64,000 bases of DNA from Gammaproteobacteria bacterium (GCA_029862125.1 JAOTXY010000001.1:46114-110113), one strand, 5' to 3'. Positions 19,021 through 27,727 are shown, counted from the first letter of the stretch. The notes: generated by a model not told the origin, from the letters alone. Made by a program: numbers and translations.

Positions 19021-19669
19021 AATAGACCTGTTCCCCGAAGACCTGCGCAAGCGCCTGCTGTTCGTGAGCTGGTTCAAATTAAGCGGTTATGCGATCGTCC
19101 TGTTAACGATAGTGTTTGTGGTCGCTTTTATATTGCTACGCGAGGCGAACGCGCAAATCGATGAGCAGATTCAGCACTTCCAGTCGCAGCGCGAAATCAC
19201 CAACGCCAACCGTCAGCAACTGGAACAACTCAACCAGCAAAAGAACGATCTGAAGCAACAGCTGGACCTGCTGACCGGGTTGCGCAGTGGGGCCTCGGCC
19301 GAACAGATGATGCTGATGATCGATCGCGCGTTGCCCGGGTCTGATGTCTGGCTCACCAACTGGAAATTTCGTCGTGCCGGCACCCCGGTGGGTGATGCCC
19401 GGGAAGAGGTCAATACGGGTTACTTTATCGTGATTGCAGCCGATAACAGGAACAATCAGGAAGAAACCTGGAAGATCGAGACCAAGATGAAGATTCAAGG
19501 GCAGGCCCTGGACCACGTCGCGATGTCGAAATTTGTATTAAACCTGACGCAGCAGCCGGAGATCGAAAACGTACGTATCGTCAGTTCGCGTCAGACAGAG
19601 GTCAACCGCATCAAGCTGGTCGATTTCAATCTCGAAATCGTGGTTTCCGCGAGGTACGGGACCAGCTAA
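19013..19669 (+). CDS. Pilus assembly protein PilN-like
   Basis: This 218-residue bitopic inner-membrane protein has a short cytoplasmic tail beginning EIDLFPEDLRKRLLF, a membrane helix at about 24-44, a coiled coil rich in Gln and Asn (about 46-90), and a ferredoxin-like periplasmic domain. The tail resembles the INLLP motif by which PilN binds PilM, written here as IDLFPED. It overlaps both neighbours (8 bp with pilM, 1 bp with the pilO-like gene). Confidence 0.85.
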   Translation: MSEIDLFPEDLRKRLLFVSWFKLSGYAIVLLTIVFVVAFILLREANAQIDEQIQHFQSQREITNANRQQLEQLNQQKNDLKQQLDLLTGLRSGASAEQMMLMIDRALPGSDVWLTNWKFRRAGTPVGDAREEVNTGYFIVIAADNRNNQEETWKIETKMKIQGQALDHVAMSKFVLNLTQQPEIENVRIVSSRQTEVNRIKLVDFNLEIVVSARYGTS

Positions 19670-20241
19670 TGCAGGATTTTTTTGAAAATGCTCAACCGCG
19701 GGTCGTTGCCATGATGCTGATTGGCGTGGTGCTGTTGATTGCCCTGGTCGAGGCAACTTACCTGCTGTTGCCACAGGCCAAAACTTACCGTGAGCTTCAT
19801 TCCAGCCACCAAATGCTGAAGCGGGCGGTCAGCAACAGCGATAGTCTCAACGACCAGTTGCAAAAGATCGATAATGAGGTAAAGAAATTGTCCCGTCAGC
19901 TGCATGGCGATATGGCGCAACTGCCGGTCAAGCAGATGGAATCTTTTGTCATCGGACGTTTGCAAAAGGTTTCCTGGGCCACCGATGTCGAACTGATGAG
20001 TGTGCAGCCCGGTAGTGGGAGTCAAGTGCAAAATTTTCGGGAGCGCCTGTTCGAGGTCAAGCTGAATGCGCGCTATCACGATTTCTTCGAATGGTTACAG
20101 ATCGTTAACGACGAGTTGGGCTATATCGTGGTCAAGAAGTTTGAAATTAATCCAAATGACCGTGACGCGATTAAGAATCCGAAACTGGACCTGACACTGA
20201 CACTGGTGTCGTATCGCATGGAGCAAAAGTATGACTCCTAA
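19669..20241 (+). CDS. Pilus assembly protein PilO/MshJ-like
   Basis: This 190-residue bitopic protein has one membrane helix at about 12-32, a coiled coil to about 85, and a C-terminal ferredoxin-like domain (from LPVKQMESFVIGRLQKVS to LTLTLVSYRME). PilO pairs with PilN to form the alignment complex between platform and secretin. It is coupled to the pilN-like gene (TAATG) and overlaps the pilP-like gene by 11 bp. Confidence 0.85.
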   Translation: MQDFFENAQPRVVAMMLIGVVLLIALVEATYLLLPQAKTYRELHSSHQMLKRAVSNSDSLNDQLQKIDNEVKKLSRQLHGDMAQLPVKQMESFVIGRLQKVSWATDVELMSVQPGSGSQVQNFRERLFEVKLNARYHDFFEWLQIVNDELGYIVVKKFEINPNDRDAIKNPKLDLTLTLVSYRMEQKYDS

Positions 20242-20596
20242 ACTACCTGTTTACCTGTTAGCGTTGTGGGCGCTCGCTACTGCTTCGGCATTCGGCGCAG
20301 AATCCGCGATCCTGGGTCTGAGCAATAATCCGTTCAGCCGGCCCGAGATATTCAATGCACCGCCACCGCCTCCGGCCAGTCAGGCAGACGTGTTGCCGCC
20401 CGAGCAAGTAGAGCTCAACCTGACCGCAACCATGGTTTCTGAAATCGCGCCGATGGTGATTGTCGACGGTGAGCTGTTGGCCATCGGTGACAAGATAGAG
20501 GGTCTGAAATTAATTGCGGTCAAGGAGGGCGAAGCAATTTTTACCCGCGCTGGCAAGAAATATTCCTTCGAGATAAAAAAGCAGGGGCAGAAATGA
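20231..20596 (+). CDS. Pilus assembly protein PilP/MshK-like
   Basis: This 121-residue periplasmic protein has a signal peptide (MTPKLPVYLLALWALATASAFGA). A proline-rich linker (PPPPPASQADVLPPEQ) is followed by a small beta domain, LTATMVSEIAPMVIVDGELLAIGDKIEGLKL, of the PilP/MshK/GspC HR type that contacts the secretin. No lipobox Cys is seen, unlike classical PilP, which favours the MshK type. Its stop forms ATGA with an in-frame ATG of the secretin reading frame. Confidence 0.8.
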   Translation: MTPKLPVYLLALWALATASAFGAESAILGLSNNPFSRPEIFNAPPPPPASQADVLPPEQVELNLTATMVSEIAPMVIVDGELLAIGDKIEGLKLIAVKEGEAIFTRAGKKYSFEIKKQGQK

Positions 20597-20644
20597 AGCG
20601 GGCCGAATTGAAATTCGAAGACGTAGGCCTCGATCCCGCTACGA

Positions 20645-20670
20645 GTCATCCCCGCGCAAGCGGGGATCTT
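20645..20670. repeat. Palindromic repeat inserted between pilP-like gene and secretin
   Basis: The core CCCCGCGCAAGCGGGG forms a 6-bp stem with a GCAA loop, inside the family consensus starting GTCAT and ending ATCTT. The linker after it (ATGGCTCCTGGTTGCAAGATTCC) resembles the linker of the paired copies elsewhere in the window, so this is a degraded doublet. The secretin reading frame is open through the element. Confidence 0.85.
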
Positions 20671-20739
20671 GAAATGGCTCCTGGTTGCAAGATTCCAATA
20701 AGTCAACCCAGCGTGCGCTGGGGGGCCACGTGCGCGGAA

Positions 20740-22095
20740 ATGACTGAAATGGTTATCTTTAGATACCGGTTGTTGCCGTTGCTTATGCTGCTTATCCTTT
20801 TGGCGATAACGCCAAACGCGCAAGCCGGCAAGATATCGCTCTCTGTCGATGAGCTCGATATCCGCGAGGTGATGCAGATGCTGTCGCGCGAGCAACGCAT
20901 GAACATATTTGTTGCCGATGGAGTCAGCGGTGATGTCTCGGTTAATCTTTATGACATGGACACGGCCGAGGCGGTAAAGCTGATTGCCGAATCCGCTGGT
21001 TTCGTGGTCGAGCAACGTAACGACAGTTTTTTTATTATCGAACGCGATGACGCCGGCAAACTGCGGCAAAGCGACAGCCTCGAAGTGCGCGCCTTCAAGA
21101 TACAGTATGCCTCGACCGGCGAGGTCGAAACCATCCTGCAGGAATATGTTTCCGAGTTGGGCAACATCAAGGCATTGGAAGAAAACAATATGCTCGTGAT
21201 CGAGGACTTGCCATCCTTCCTCGATAAAATGGAAACGCTGCTCGGTGAAATCGATCGCGAGCCGAAACAGATCATGATCGAGGCCAAGATCCTCGAGATC
21301 ACACTTACCAACAACCAGTCCTACGGGCTCGACTGGGCCAAACTGTTCGACAGTTCGGATGGTACCGGCAGTCTGGGTACCCAGGGACTGGCCAATCCGA
21401 ATTCAGCAGGATTGTTTGCGCAATATACCAACAGTAACGTCGACCTGGTGTTGAATGCATTGAAAGAGCGCGGGCGCCTGCGCACGATTTCGACACCGAA
21501 GCTGCTCGCCATGGAAGGGCTCGAAGCGGAATCGGTGGTCGGTGCTGAAATCGGTTACCAGGTAACAACAACGATCAACAATGTTAGTACCGAGAGTGTC
21601 GAATTTCTCGAGACGGGCGTTATTCTCAAGGTGACTCCGACGGTCGATCGCAGCGGTCGCATCTTGCTCGATATCCTCCCCGAGGTCAGTACCGGCTTCG
21701 TCAACGACGATGGTATTCCTTCCAAGTCAACCACGCAGGTGTCAACGCACATGCTGGTACCTGACGGTAAAACCGTGTTTCTAGGTGGCCTGATTCAGAA
21801 CCAGGTCAATAATACCCGCGAGGGAATTCCTGGTTTGGGCGATGTGCCGATTATCGGCGGGCTGTTTTCGAACCGATCGCAGAATATTGTCAGTACCGAA
21901 ATCGTGGTGCTGATCACGCCGCGCATTGTCGATTACGCCAACGACGAGCCCAGAGTACCGGCGATCGACCGCGTCGAACTCATTAACGAAATCATCGATG
22001 CGGAGCTGGACAACACCGAGAAGGACCTGGCAAAAACCTTCGACGGCGAATCCTCAACAGGCACGCCCGACGACTTCGGCGGTAATAGAAAGTAA
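20740..22095 (+). CDS. mshL: Outer-membrane pilus secretin (MshL/PilQ/GspD family)
   Basis: This protein would form the gated outer-membrane channel for the pilus. With ATG 20740 the product has about 451 residues and a good signal peptide (MTEMVIFRYRLLPLLMLLIL, cut near NAQAGK). It then has an STN/N0-type domain (about 30-100), an N1 domain (about 110-185) and the secretin beta domain (about 230-425), with the signature VPDGKTVFLGGLIQNQVNNT and STEIVVLITPRIVDY. The frame is open back to ATG 20593, which overlaps the pilP-like stop. That longer N-terminus is largely translated palindromic repeat and would bury the signal peptide, so I reject it as the working start. Confidence 0.9.
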   Translation: MTEMVIFRYRLLPLLMLLILLAITPNAQAGKISLSVDELDIREVMQMLSREQRMNIFVADGVSGDVSVNLYDMDTAEAVKLIAESAGFVVEQRNDSFFIIERDDAGKLRQSDSLEVRAFKIQYASTGEVETILQEYVSELGNIKALEENNMLVIEDLPSFLDKMETLLGEIDREPKQIMIEAKILEITLTNNQSYGLDWAKLFDSSDGTGSLGTQGLANPNSAGLFAQYTNSNVDLVLNALKERGRLRTISTPKLLAMEGLEAESVVGAEIGYQVTTTINNVSTESVEFLETGVILKVTPTVDRSGRILLDILPEVSTGFVNDDGIPSKSTTQVSTHMLVPDGKTVFLGGLIQNQVNNTREGIPGLGDVPIIGGLFSNRSQNIVSTEIVVLITPRIVDYANDEPRVPAIDRVELINEIIDAELDNTEKDLAKTFDGESSTGTPDDFGGNRK

Positions 22096-22100
22096 TTCCT

Positions 22101-22172
22101 GCGTCATCCCCGCAAACTTTACTTCGTCATCCCCGCGTAAGCGGCGGTCCGACGTATCGGGATCTTGCAACT
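22101..22172. repeat. Palindromic repeat cluster, copy with 15-bp insert (left flank of GIY-YIG gene)
   Basis: A half copy (GTCATCCCCGC) is followed by a full copy at 22125-22172. This copy has a GTAA loop and is interrupted by CGGTCCGACGTATCG at 22145-22159. The 48 bases 22125-22172 recur exactly at 22587-22634 in the same orientation. Confidence 0.9.
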
Positions 22173-22179
22173 ATTTGAG

Positions 22180-22476
22180 CTAACCCAGGATGTCTGCATA
22201 AAGATCCGTCCAATCCGGATTCATGGATTCGATTAACTCGATCTTCCAGTCACGGTTCCATTTTTTTATCTGCTTTTCTCGAATAATCGCAGTGTAAATA
22301 TCCGCATGTTGCTCGTACCAGACTAAACAGTCAGCATTGTATTTCCTGGAAAATCCATCGACCATCTTTTGCTTATGTTGCCAGATGCGATATTTCAGAT
22401 TTGAAGTTACACCGGTGTAGAGGACACCTTGGGGTTTGCTCGCGAGCAGGTAGACACAGGGAGATTCCCGATCCAT
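22180..22476 (-). CDS. Small GIY-YIG nuclease-family protein
   Basis: This 98-residue single-domain protein belongs to the UPF0213/YhbQ-like GIY-YIG superfamily. The paired motif is VYLLASKPQGVLYTGVTSNL, followed by RIWQHKQK, a Tyr in SRKYNADCLVWYE and the catalytic-type Glu in IIREKQIKKW. Length is typical. It is an orphan on the minus strand between the secretin gene and xsc. Two identical 48-bp palindromic repeats in direct orientation flank it, giving a 462-bp repeat-gene unit. It is likely an active nuclease fold. A link to repeat mobility is inference. Confidence 0.88.
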   Translation of the reverse strand: MDRESPCVYLLASKPQGVLYTGVTSNLKYRIWQHKQKMVDGFSRKYNADCLVWYEQHADIYTAIIREKQIKKWNRDWKIELIESMNPDWTDLYADILG

Positions 22477-22530
22477 TTCTTCTTCCTTGAAGAGATAAGG
22501 ACCATGAATACTAGCATGATCTTGTTACGA

Positions 22531-22634
22531 GATTCCCGCTTGCGCGGGAATGACATCAAAATTCCATCATCCCCTCAGGGTTACCCCGTCATCCCCGCGT
22601 AAGCGGCGGTCCGACGTATCGGGATCTTGCAACT
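22531..22634. repeat. Palindromic repeat cluster (right flank of GIY-YIG gene)
   Basis: An ATTCCCGCTTGCGCGGGAAT copy lies at 22531-22554. A copy with the 15-bp insert CGGTCCGACGTATCG (22607-22621) occupies 22587-22634 and is identical to 22125-22172. Confidence 0.9.
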
Positions 22635-22646
22635 TTTGCACTTTAT

Positions 22647-24428
22647 TTAGCTTCCCTTTTGGGGACGCATGTCGGCCGGATCGATGCCGGCCACTGCAAC
22701 CGGCGCCTTCATCGCATCGCGGCGGAAGGGCTCGCCCAGTTCCTGGTTGAGCACGACTTCGATAAAGGTGGTGACATTGTCTTCCATCTGTTCCTTAACT
22801 GCGGTTTTCAGCGTCTCGGTGAGGCCTTCCATGGTTTCCGCCTTAACCCCCTTGACGCCGCAAGCCTCGGCGACCTTCGCGTACTCGACACCAACGTTGA
22901 GCTCGGTGCCGACGAAGTTATCGTCGTACCACAGCGTGGTGTTGCGTTTTTCTGCGCCCCACTGGTAATTGCGGAAGATGATCATCGTGATCGCCGGCCA
23001 GTCGTTGCGCCCGCAGGCGGTCATCTCGTTCATCGCGATACCGAAAGCACCATCGCCGGCGAAACCGATCGCCGGTACGTCGGGACGGCCGATCTTGGCG
23101 CCGAGAATCGACGGCAGGCCATAGCCGCAAGGGCCGAACAGACCGGGTGCCAGGTACTTGCGGCCTTCCTCGAAGCTCGGGTAGGCGTTGCCGATGGCGC
23201 AGTTGTTGCCGATGTCGGACGACATCATCGCATTCTCCGGCATCGCCTGCATGATCGCCTGCCAGGCCTGGCGCGGGGACATGCGCTCCGGATCACGCGC
23301 ACGGGCGCGCTCGTTCCAGGTGATGCCCTCGTCGTTGTCTTCCTCGTAAATCATTTCTGCCAGTTCGCGCTGCCAGTTGTCCCTGGTCTCGGCGATCAGG
23401 GCTTTTCTCGCGTCTCGTCCCGCTTCACCGGCTGTATCGGAGAGTTGCGCGAGAATCTGCTCGGCCACTCGCTTCGCATCGCCCTGGATTGCGACATCGA
23501 CCTTCTTCGTCAGTCCGATACGGCTGGCGTTGATATCGACCTGGATAACCTTCGCGTTCTTCGGCCAGTAATCGATGCCGTATCCCGGTAACGTGGAGAA
23601 GGGGTTCAGCCGGGTACCGAGCGCAAGCACGACATCGGCTTTGGCAATCAATTCCATGGCTGCCTTGGAACCGTTGTAACCGAGCGGACCGGCCGCGAGC
23701 GGGTGCGAGCCCGGGAAGGCGTCGTTGTGCTGGTAGTTACAACACACCGGTGCGTCGAGGCGTTCGGCGAGGTGCTTTGATGCTTCGATCGCGCCGCCGA
23801 GGACAACTCCGGCGCCGTTCAGGATCACCGGAAACTCTGCTGTGGATAATAGTTCGGCGGCACTGGCAATCGCATCGGCACCACCTGGTGAGCGCTCGAG
23901 CCGGACTACCTGCGGCAGATCGATATCGATGACCTGGGTCCAGTAGTCGCGCGGGATGTTGATCTGTGCCGGCGCGCTGCCGCGCCAGGCGTTTTCAATG
24001 ACACGGTTCAGCACCTCGGCAATGCGCGTCGGATCGCGTACTTCTTCCTGGTAGCAGACCATGTCTTCGAACAGCGCCAACTGCTTGACTTCCTGGAAAC
24101 CGCCCTGGCCAATGGTCTTGTTGGCCGCCTGCGGGGTTACCAGCAGCAGCGGCGTGTGGTTCCAGTAGGCGGTGATGATCGGGGTGACGAAGTTGGTAAT
24201 GCCCGGGCCGTTCTGTGCGATCGCCATCGACATTTTACCGCTTGCACGAGTGTAGCCATCGGCGCTCATGCCGGCGTTGCATTCGTGTGCGCAATCCCAG
24301 AACTTGATACCCGCCTCGGGGAACAGGTCGGAAATCGGCATCATTGCCGAGCCGATAATGCCGAAAGCATGCTCGATACCGTGCATCTGCAGAACCTTGA
24401 TGAATGCCTCTTCAGTAGTCATTTTCAT
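22647..24428 (-). CDS. xsc: Sulfoacetaldehyde acetyltransferase
   Basis: This 593-residue thiamine-diphosphate enzyme converts sulfoacetaldehyde and phosphate to acetyl phosphate and sulfite, the desulfonation step of taurine dissimilation. Segments typical of Xsc include FGIIGSAMMPISDLFPEAGI and AHECNAGMSADGYTR (with the ThDP-activating Glu region). The C-terminal ThDP motif starts GDGAFGIAMNEMTACGRNDW and ends RNYQWGAEKRN. Length is normal for the family. Two starts are possible (24428 or 24422). The regulator gene lies upstream in the same orientation, 303 bases away. Acetyl phosphate would be used by Pta at 38.7 kb. No sulfite exporter or sulfite dehydrogenase is seen in the window. Confidence 0.95.
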   Translation of the reverse strand: MKMTTEEAFIKVLQMHGIEHAFGIIGSAMMPISDLFPEAGIKFWDCAHECNAGMSADGYTRASGKMSMAIAQNGPGITNFVTPIITAYWNHTPLLLVTPQAANKTIGQGGFQEVKQLALFEDMVCYQEEVRDPTRIAEVLNRVIENAWRGSAPAQINIPRDYWTQVIDIDLPQVVRLERSPGGADAIASAAELLSTAEFPVILNGAGVVLGGAIEASKHLAERLDAPVCCNYQHNDAFPGSHPLAAGPLGYNGSKAAMELIAKADVVLALGTRLNPFSTLPGYGIDYWPKNAKVIQVDINASRIGLTKKVDVAIQGDAKRVAEQILAQLSDTAGEAGRDARKALIAETRDNWQRELAEMIYEEDNDEGITWNERARARDPERMSPRQAWQAIMQAMPENAMMSSDIGNNCAIGNAYPSFEEGRKYLAPGLFGPCGYGLPSILGAKIGRPDVPAIGFAGDGAFGIAMNEMTACGRNDWPAITMIIFRNYQWGAEKRNTTLWYDDNFVGTELNVGVEYAKVAEACGVKGVKAETMEGLTETLKTAVKEQMEDNVTTFIEVVLNQELGEPFRRDAMKAPVAVAGIDPADMRPQKGS

Positions 24429-24512
24429 TGCGCTGTCCTCGGTGAGGGTCTAATTTTTGTGGCCGGCTAAAATAAGCCAACCGCTTTTTTCTTGTAGTAC
24501 CAGTTGAGAGGT

Positions 24513-24527
24513 ATTGGTGATACCAAT
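24513..24527. promoter_or_regulatory. Candidate TauR operator before xsc
   Basis: ATTGGTGATACCAAT is a perfect inverted repeat (ATTGGT, GAT, ACCAAT) 85 bases upstream of the xsc start. The ATTGG half-site also occurs twice in the tauR-tpa divergent region. Binding by the MocR-type regulator is inference. Confidence 0.4.
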
Positions 24528-24555
24528 TGCAATATGGAGCCCTTAATCCATAGTT

Positions 24556-24714
24556 ATGTCATGCCGCGGCTTTCTGCTGTCATCCCGCGGCTCGACCGCG
24601 GGATCCAGGAATGCACTCATATAATTTACAACTGGATACCGCGGTCAAGCCGCGGTATGACAGGGTAATTGATCGGGCTGTATGACAGGGTAATTGATCG
24701 GGCGGTATGACAAA
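24556..24714. repeat. Second palindrome family plus 25-bp tandem repeat
   Basis: Copies of a different palindrome family lie here: CCCGCGGCTCGACCGCGGG at 24579-24606 and its opposite-facing partner TACCGCGGTCAAGCCGCGGTA at 24633-24661. A 25-bp unit starting TATGACAGGGTAATTGATCG is then repeated in tandem about 2.2 times (24656-24711). With the xsc promoter area this accounts for the 303-base gap. Confidence 0.85.
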
Positions 24715-24731
24715 TTAAGGGATGAAAGTGG

Positions 24732-26222
24732 TTAAATCATGTCGTGGATCAGGCCGGCGAGCTTCCTGATGCCGGGTTCGATCTGGCGCGCGCTGATCGA
24801 CGAATAGCCGAGGCGAATGAAATTTAAAGGTGGTTGCTCCTGCATGAAATAGATGTCGCCGGATTCGATCAGGATACCGGCCGAGCGTGCACTTTCCTTG
24901 AGCTTGCGCGTATCGAGCCTTGCGGGCCCTTCGACCCAGTAAGAGGTGCCGCCAAACGACGGAATACGTGACGACTCCGGGAGATGACGATTGAGTGCTT
25001 TGCCCATGATCTGCCAGCGTTCCTTGTAAGTCTGGCTGAGACGGTGAATCAGAGAATCGTGGTGACCCATCGACAGGAATAGGGCCACGATACGCTGATT
25101 GTTGGCCGGTGGATGACGCACCATCAAACGGCGTAACGCGCGCGCCTCCCTGATCAACGCCTTCGGCGCAACCATGTAACCCAGGCGCAGGCCGGGCGCT
25201 AGCGTCTTCGACAGGCTGCCGACATAAATGACTCTTTCGTTGCCATCGAGGCTTTTTAATGCCGGGGTCGGTTCTCCGACAAAATTGATTTCGCTTTCGT
25301 AATCGTCCTCGATGATCAGAAAATCATTCTGCTCGGCCTGCTTGAGTAAAATCTCGCGTCGCTCAAGCGGCATCGTCACCGTGGTTGGCGACTGGTGGCT
25401 TGGAGTGACGTAGACAAATTCGCAGGAGTTCAGCTCAGCGCCCGGAATCACGCCGTGTTCATCGACCTCGAGCGGCACCACCCGGGGTGATTTGAGTTCA
25501 AAAATATTACGCGCGTCGGGATAGCCCGGGTTTTCGATGCCGACGCGGGTGCCTTTCTGGATCAGCAGGTCGGCGAGTATATACAATGCCTGCTGCGCGC
25601 CCATCGTGATCAGGATTTCGTCGCGAGCCGCCCAGACACCGCGGCGTGGCAGGATGCGCGCCTGGATCTGTTCGATCAGCAACGGGTCATCGGTATCGAT
25701 GGCATCGGGCGTGACATCCTGGATGTCACTGACACTGAGCGCCTGGCGGCAACACTCACGCCAGTCCGCGACCGGAAACAGGTCCGGATCGAGTTGCCCG
25801 AACAGAAACGGGTAGCGGTACTTTTTCCAGTCCACGGGTTTTACGATGTTGCGCTGCTGCGACGGATGGAACTTGATGTGCCGCTTCCAGTCTGGCGGTT
25901 TGTGATCACCGTCGAACTTGAGCGGCTCTACCCGCACGCGCCCGTCGAGAATGGTTTTATCGATGTAGTAGCCGCTGCGTTCGCGCGCGACCAGGTAACC
26001 CTCGTCGATCAGCTGCTGGTAGGCGAGCACCACGGTATTGCGCGCGATACCGAGATGGCGTGCGAGTTCCCGCGACGACGGCAGAGCGATTTCTAGCGGC
26101 AACTTGTCATCCAGGATCGCGCTGACAATCATTTCGCGCAGCTGGCGCTGGTAGCTGATTTTACGGTCCTTGGAGATGCGAAATAACTGGTTCCACATCA
26201 TGTGATCGCTTCGGTTTAGCAT
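24732..26222 (-). CDS. tauR: MocR-type GntR regulator, probable taurine regulator TauR
   Basis: This 496-residue transcription factor has an N-terminal GntR winged helix (about 20-95, including ALPSSRELARHLGIARNTVVLAYQQLIDEGYL). It is fused to a type I aminotransferase-like domain (about 130-495). The PLP-binding lysine context YVGSLSKTLAPGLRLGYM and the Asp in IIEDDYESE are present, so PLP binding is likely. It lies between xsc and tpa, divergent from tpa. TauR of this family activates tpa and xsc in other bacteria in response to taurine and PLP. The assignment rests on family plus context. Confidence 0.85.
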   Translation of the reverse strand: MLNRSDHMMWNQLFRISKDRKISYQRQLREMIVSAILDDKLPLEIALPSSRELARHLGIARNTVVLAYQQLIDEGYLVARERSGYYIDKTILDGRVRVEPLKFDGDHKPPDWKRHIKFHPSQQRNIVKPVDWKKYRYPFLFGQLDPDLFPVADWRECCRQALSVSDIQDVTPDAIDTDDPLLIEQIQARILPRRGVWAARDEILITMGAQQALYILADLLIQKGTRVGIENPGYPDARNIFELKSPRVVPLEVDEHGVIPGAELNSCEFVYVTPSHQSPTTVTMPLERREILLKQAEQNDFLIIEDDYESEINFVGEPTPALKSLDGNERVIYVGSLSKTLAPGLRLGYMVAPKALIREARALRRLMVRHPPANNQRIVALFLSMGHHDSLIHRLSQTYKERWQIMGKALNRHLPESSRIPSFGGTSYWVEGPARLDTRKLKESARSAGILIESGDIYFMQEQPPLNFIRLGYSSISARQIEPGIRKLAGLIHDMI

Positions 26223-26233
26223 CGATTTTTAAA

Positions 26234-26274
26234 TTGGTCTATATAATTGGCATAATCTGGCTCTATTGTAACTT
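26234..26274 (+). promoter_or_regulatory. tauR-tpa divergent control region
   Basis: Direct repeats TTGGTCTAT (26234) and ctGGCTCTATT (26257) resemble the TGG(T/A)CTA half-sites bound by MocR regulators. TTGGCA (26247-26252) and TAACTT (26269-26274), 16 bp apart, could be the tpa promoter overlapping them. This is a sequence-level guess. Confidence 0.4.
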
Positions 26275-26342
26275 GTTCGATAGGATTTAGCCTCTGTTTC
26301 CCTTAGTCTATTATGCAGTTAGCCCTTTTCGCGGAGAGTGCG

Positions 26343-27713
26343 ATGAAACCAGAAAACATCAATGAAATTGTCGGTAGCGACAGGAATCACCTGTGGCATC
26401 ACCTCGTGCAGCACAAACCCTGGCAGTCGACCGATCCCATGGTCATTGTCGAGGGCAAGGGACTGAGGGTTACTGATCAGAACGGGCGCGAGTACCTGGA
26501 CGCGGTCTCCGGCGGTGTCTGGACTGTGAACGTCGGCTACGGTCGCGAAGAAATCGCCGATGCGGTGCGTGATCAAATCGCGAAGATGTGTTACTTCGCC
26601 AATTCCGCCGGCAATATCCCCGGCGCCCAGTTTGCCGAAAAACTGATCGATAAAATGCCGGGCCTGAGCCGCGTCTATTACGCCAATTCCGGCTCGGAAG
26701 CCAACGAGAAAGGTTTCAAGCTGGTGCGTCAGCTCGCCGCACTGAAGAACGACGGCAAGAAGCACAAGATTATCTATCGTGACCGCGACTATCACGGCAC
26801 CACGATTACTACCCTGAGCGCGGGGGGTCAGGCGCAACGCAAAGACCAGTATGGTCCTTTCACCCCGGGTTTCGTTGAAATTCCACATTGCCTGGCTTAC
26901 CGCGATCCACGTGGTGGCGATCCTGACTACGGCGTGCAGGCGGCAAAGGACCTCGAAAAAGTGATTCTCGCCGAAGACCCCGATACGGTCGGCTCGGTTT
27001 GCCTCGAACCCATCACCGCCGGTGGTGGCGTCATCGTGCCCCCCGAGGGCTACTGGGAAACCGTGCAGGAAATCTGCACAAAGTATGGTGTCCTGATTCA
27101 CATCGACGAGGTTGTCTGTGGCATGGGTCGGACCGGCAAGTGGTTCGGTTACCAGCATTACGGCGTCAAGCCCGACATGGTCACCATGGCCAAGGGTGTC
27201 GCCAGTGGTTACGCGGCGATTTCGGTGCTGGCAACAACCGAGGACCTGTTCAACGAATTCCTCGCCGAGCCAAGTGACAAGCTGCATTACTTCCGTGATA
27301 TCAGCACATTCGGCGGCTGTGCCGGCGGACCTGCGGCGGCACTCGCCAACATGAACATCATTGAACGCGAAAACCTGCTCGATAACGTCAACCAGATGGG
27401 TGACTACCTGATGGATGGGTTGAACGGACTGATGGACAAGCATGAAATGATCGGCGAAGTGCGTGGTAAGGGCCTGTTTGTCGGTGCCGAACTGGTTAAA
27501 GACCGCAAATCGCGAGAGCCGGTTGACGAGTCGGTGGCTGCCGCGGTAGTTGGAGACTGTCTCAAGCAGGGCGTTATGATCGGTCGTACCAATCGCAGCC
27601 TGCCCAAATACAACAACACGCTTTGCCTGAGCCCGGCGCTGATATGTACGCGCGATGATATCGATGAAATCGTGACTTCAATCGACGTCGCGCTGGGTAA
27701 TGTCGCGCAATAA
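26343..27713 (+). CDS. tpa: Taurine-pyruvate aminotransferase
   Basis: This class III PLP aminotransferase of about 456 residues transfers the amino group of taurine to pyruvate, giving sulfoacetaldehyde and alanine. Typical Tpa segments are HLWHHLVQHKP, DAVSGGVWTVNVGYGREEIADAV and YYANSGSEANEKGFKLVRQ. The HIDEVVCGMGRTGKWFGYQH segment carries the PLP Asp, and the PLP lysine lies in MVTMAKGVASGYAA. ATG 26343 follows GGAGAG and is preferred over ATG 26313, which would add a ten-residue extension. It diverges from the regulator and is 14 bp before the solute-binding protein gene, with which it forms an operon. Confidence 0.95.
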   Translation: MKPENINEIVGSDRNHLWHHLVQHKPWQSTDPMVIVEGKGLRVTDQNGREYLDAVSGGVWTVNVGYGREEIADAVRDQIAKMCYFANSAGNIPGAQFAEKLIDKMPGLSRVYYANSGSEANEKGFKLVRQLAALKNDGKKHKIIYRDRDYHGTTITTLSAGGQAQRKDQYGPFTPGFVEIPHCLAYRDPRGGDPDYGVQAAKDLEKVILAEDPDTVGSVCLEPITAGGGVIVPPEGYWETVQEICTKYGVLIHIDEVVCGMGRTGKWFGYQHYGVKPDMVTMAKGVASGYAAISVLATTEDLFNEFLAEPSDKLHYFRDISTFGGCAGGPAAALANMNIIERENLLDNVNQMGDYLMDGLNGLMDKHEMIGEVRGKGLFVGAELVKDRKSREPVDESVAAAVVGDCLKQGVMIGRTNRSLPKYNNTLCLSPALICTRDDIDEIVTSIDVALGNVAQ

Positions 27714-27727
27714 GCCCCGATATCGAC

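Noticed and set aside
20593..20739. N-terminal extension of the secretin from ATG 20593
   Set aside because: Much of it is translated palindromic repeat and it would place the signal peptide internally.
26319..27443. Minus-strand open frame of 374 codons opposite tpa, and a plus-strand frame opposite xsc (22659-23591)
   Set aside because: Both are antisense to strong enzyme genes, with His/Val/Asp-rich composition typical of shadow frames in GC-rich DNA.
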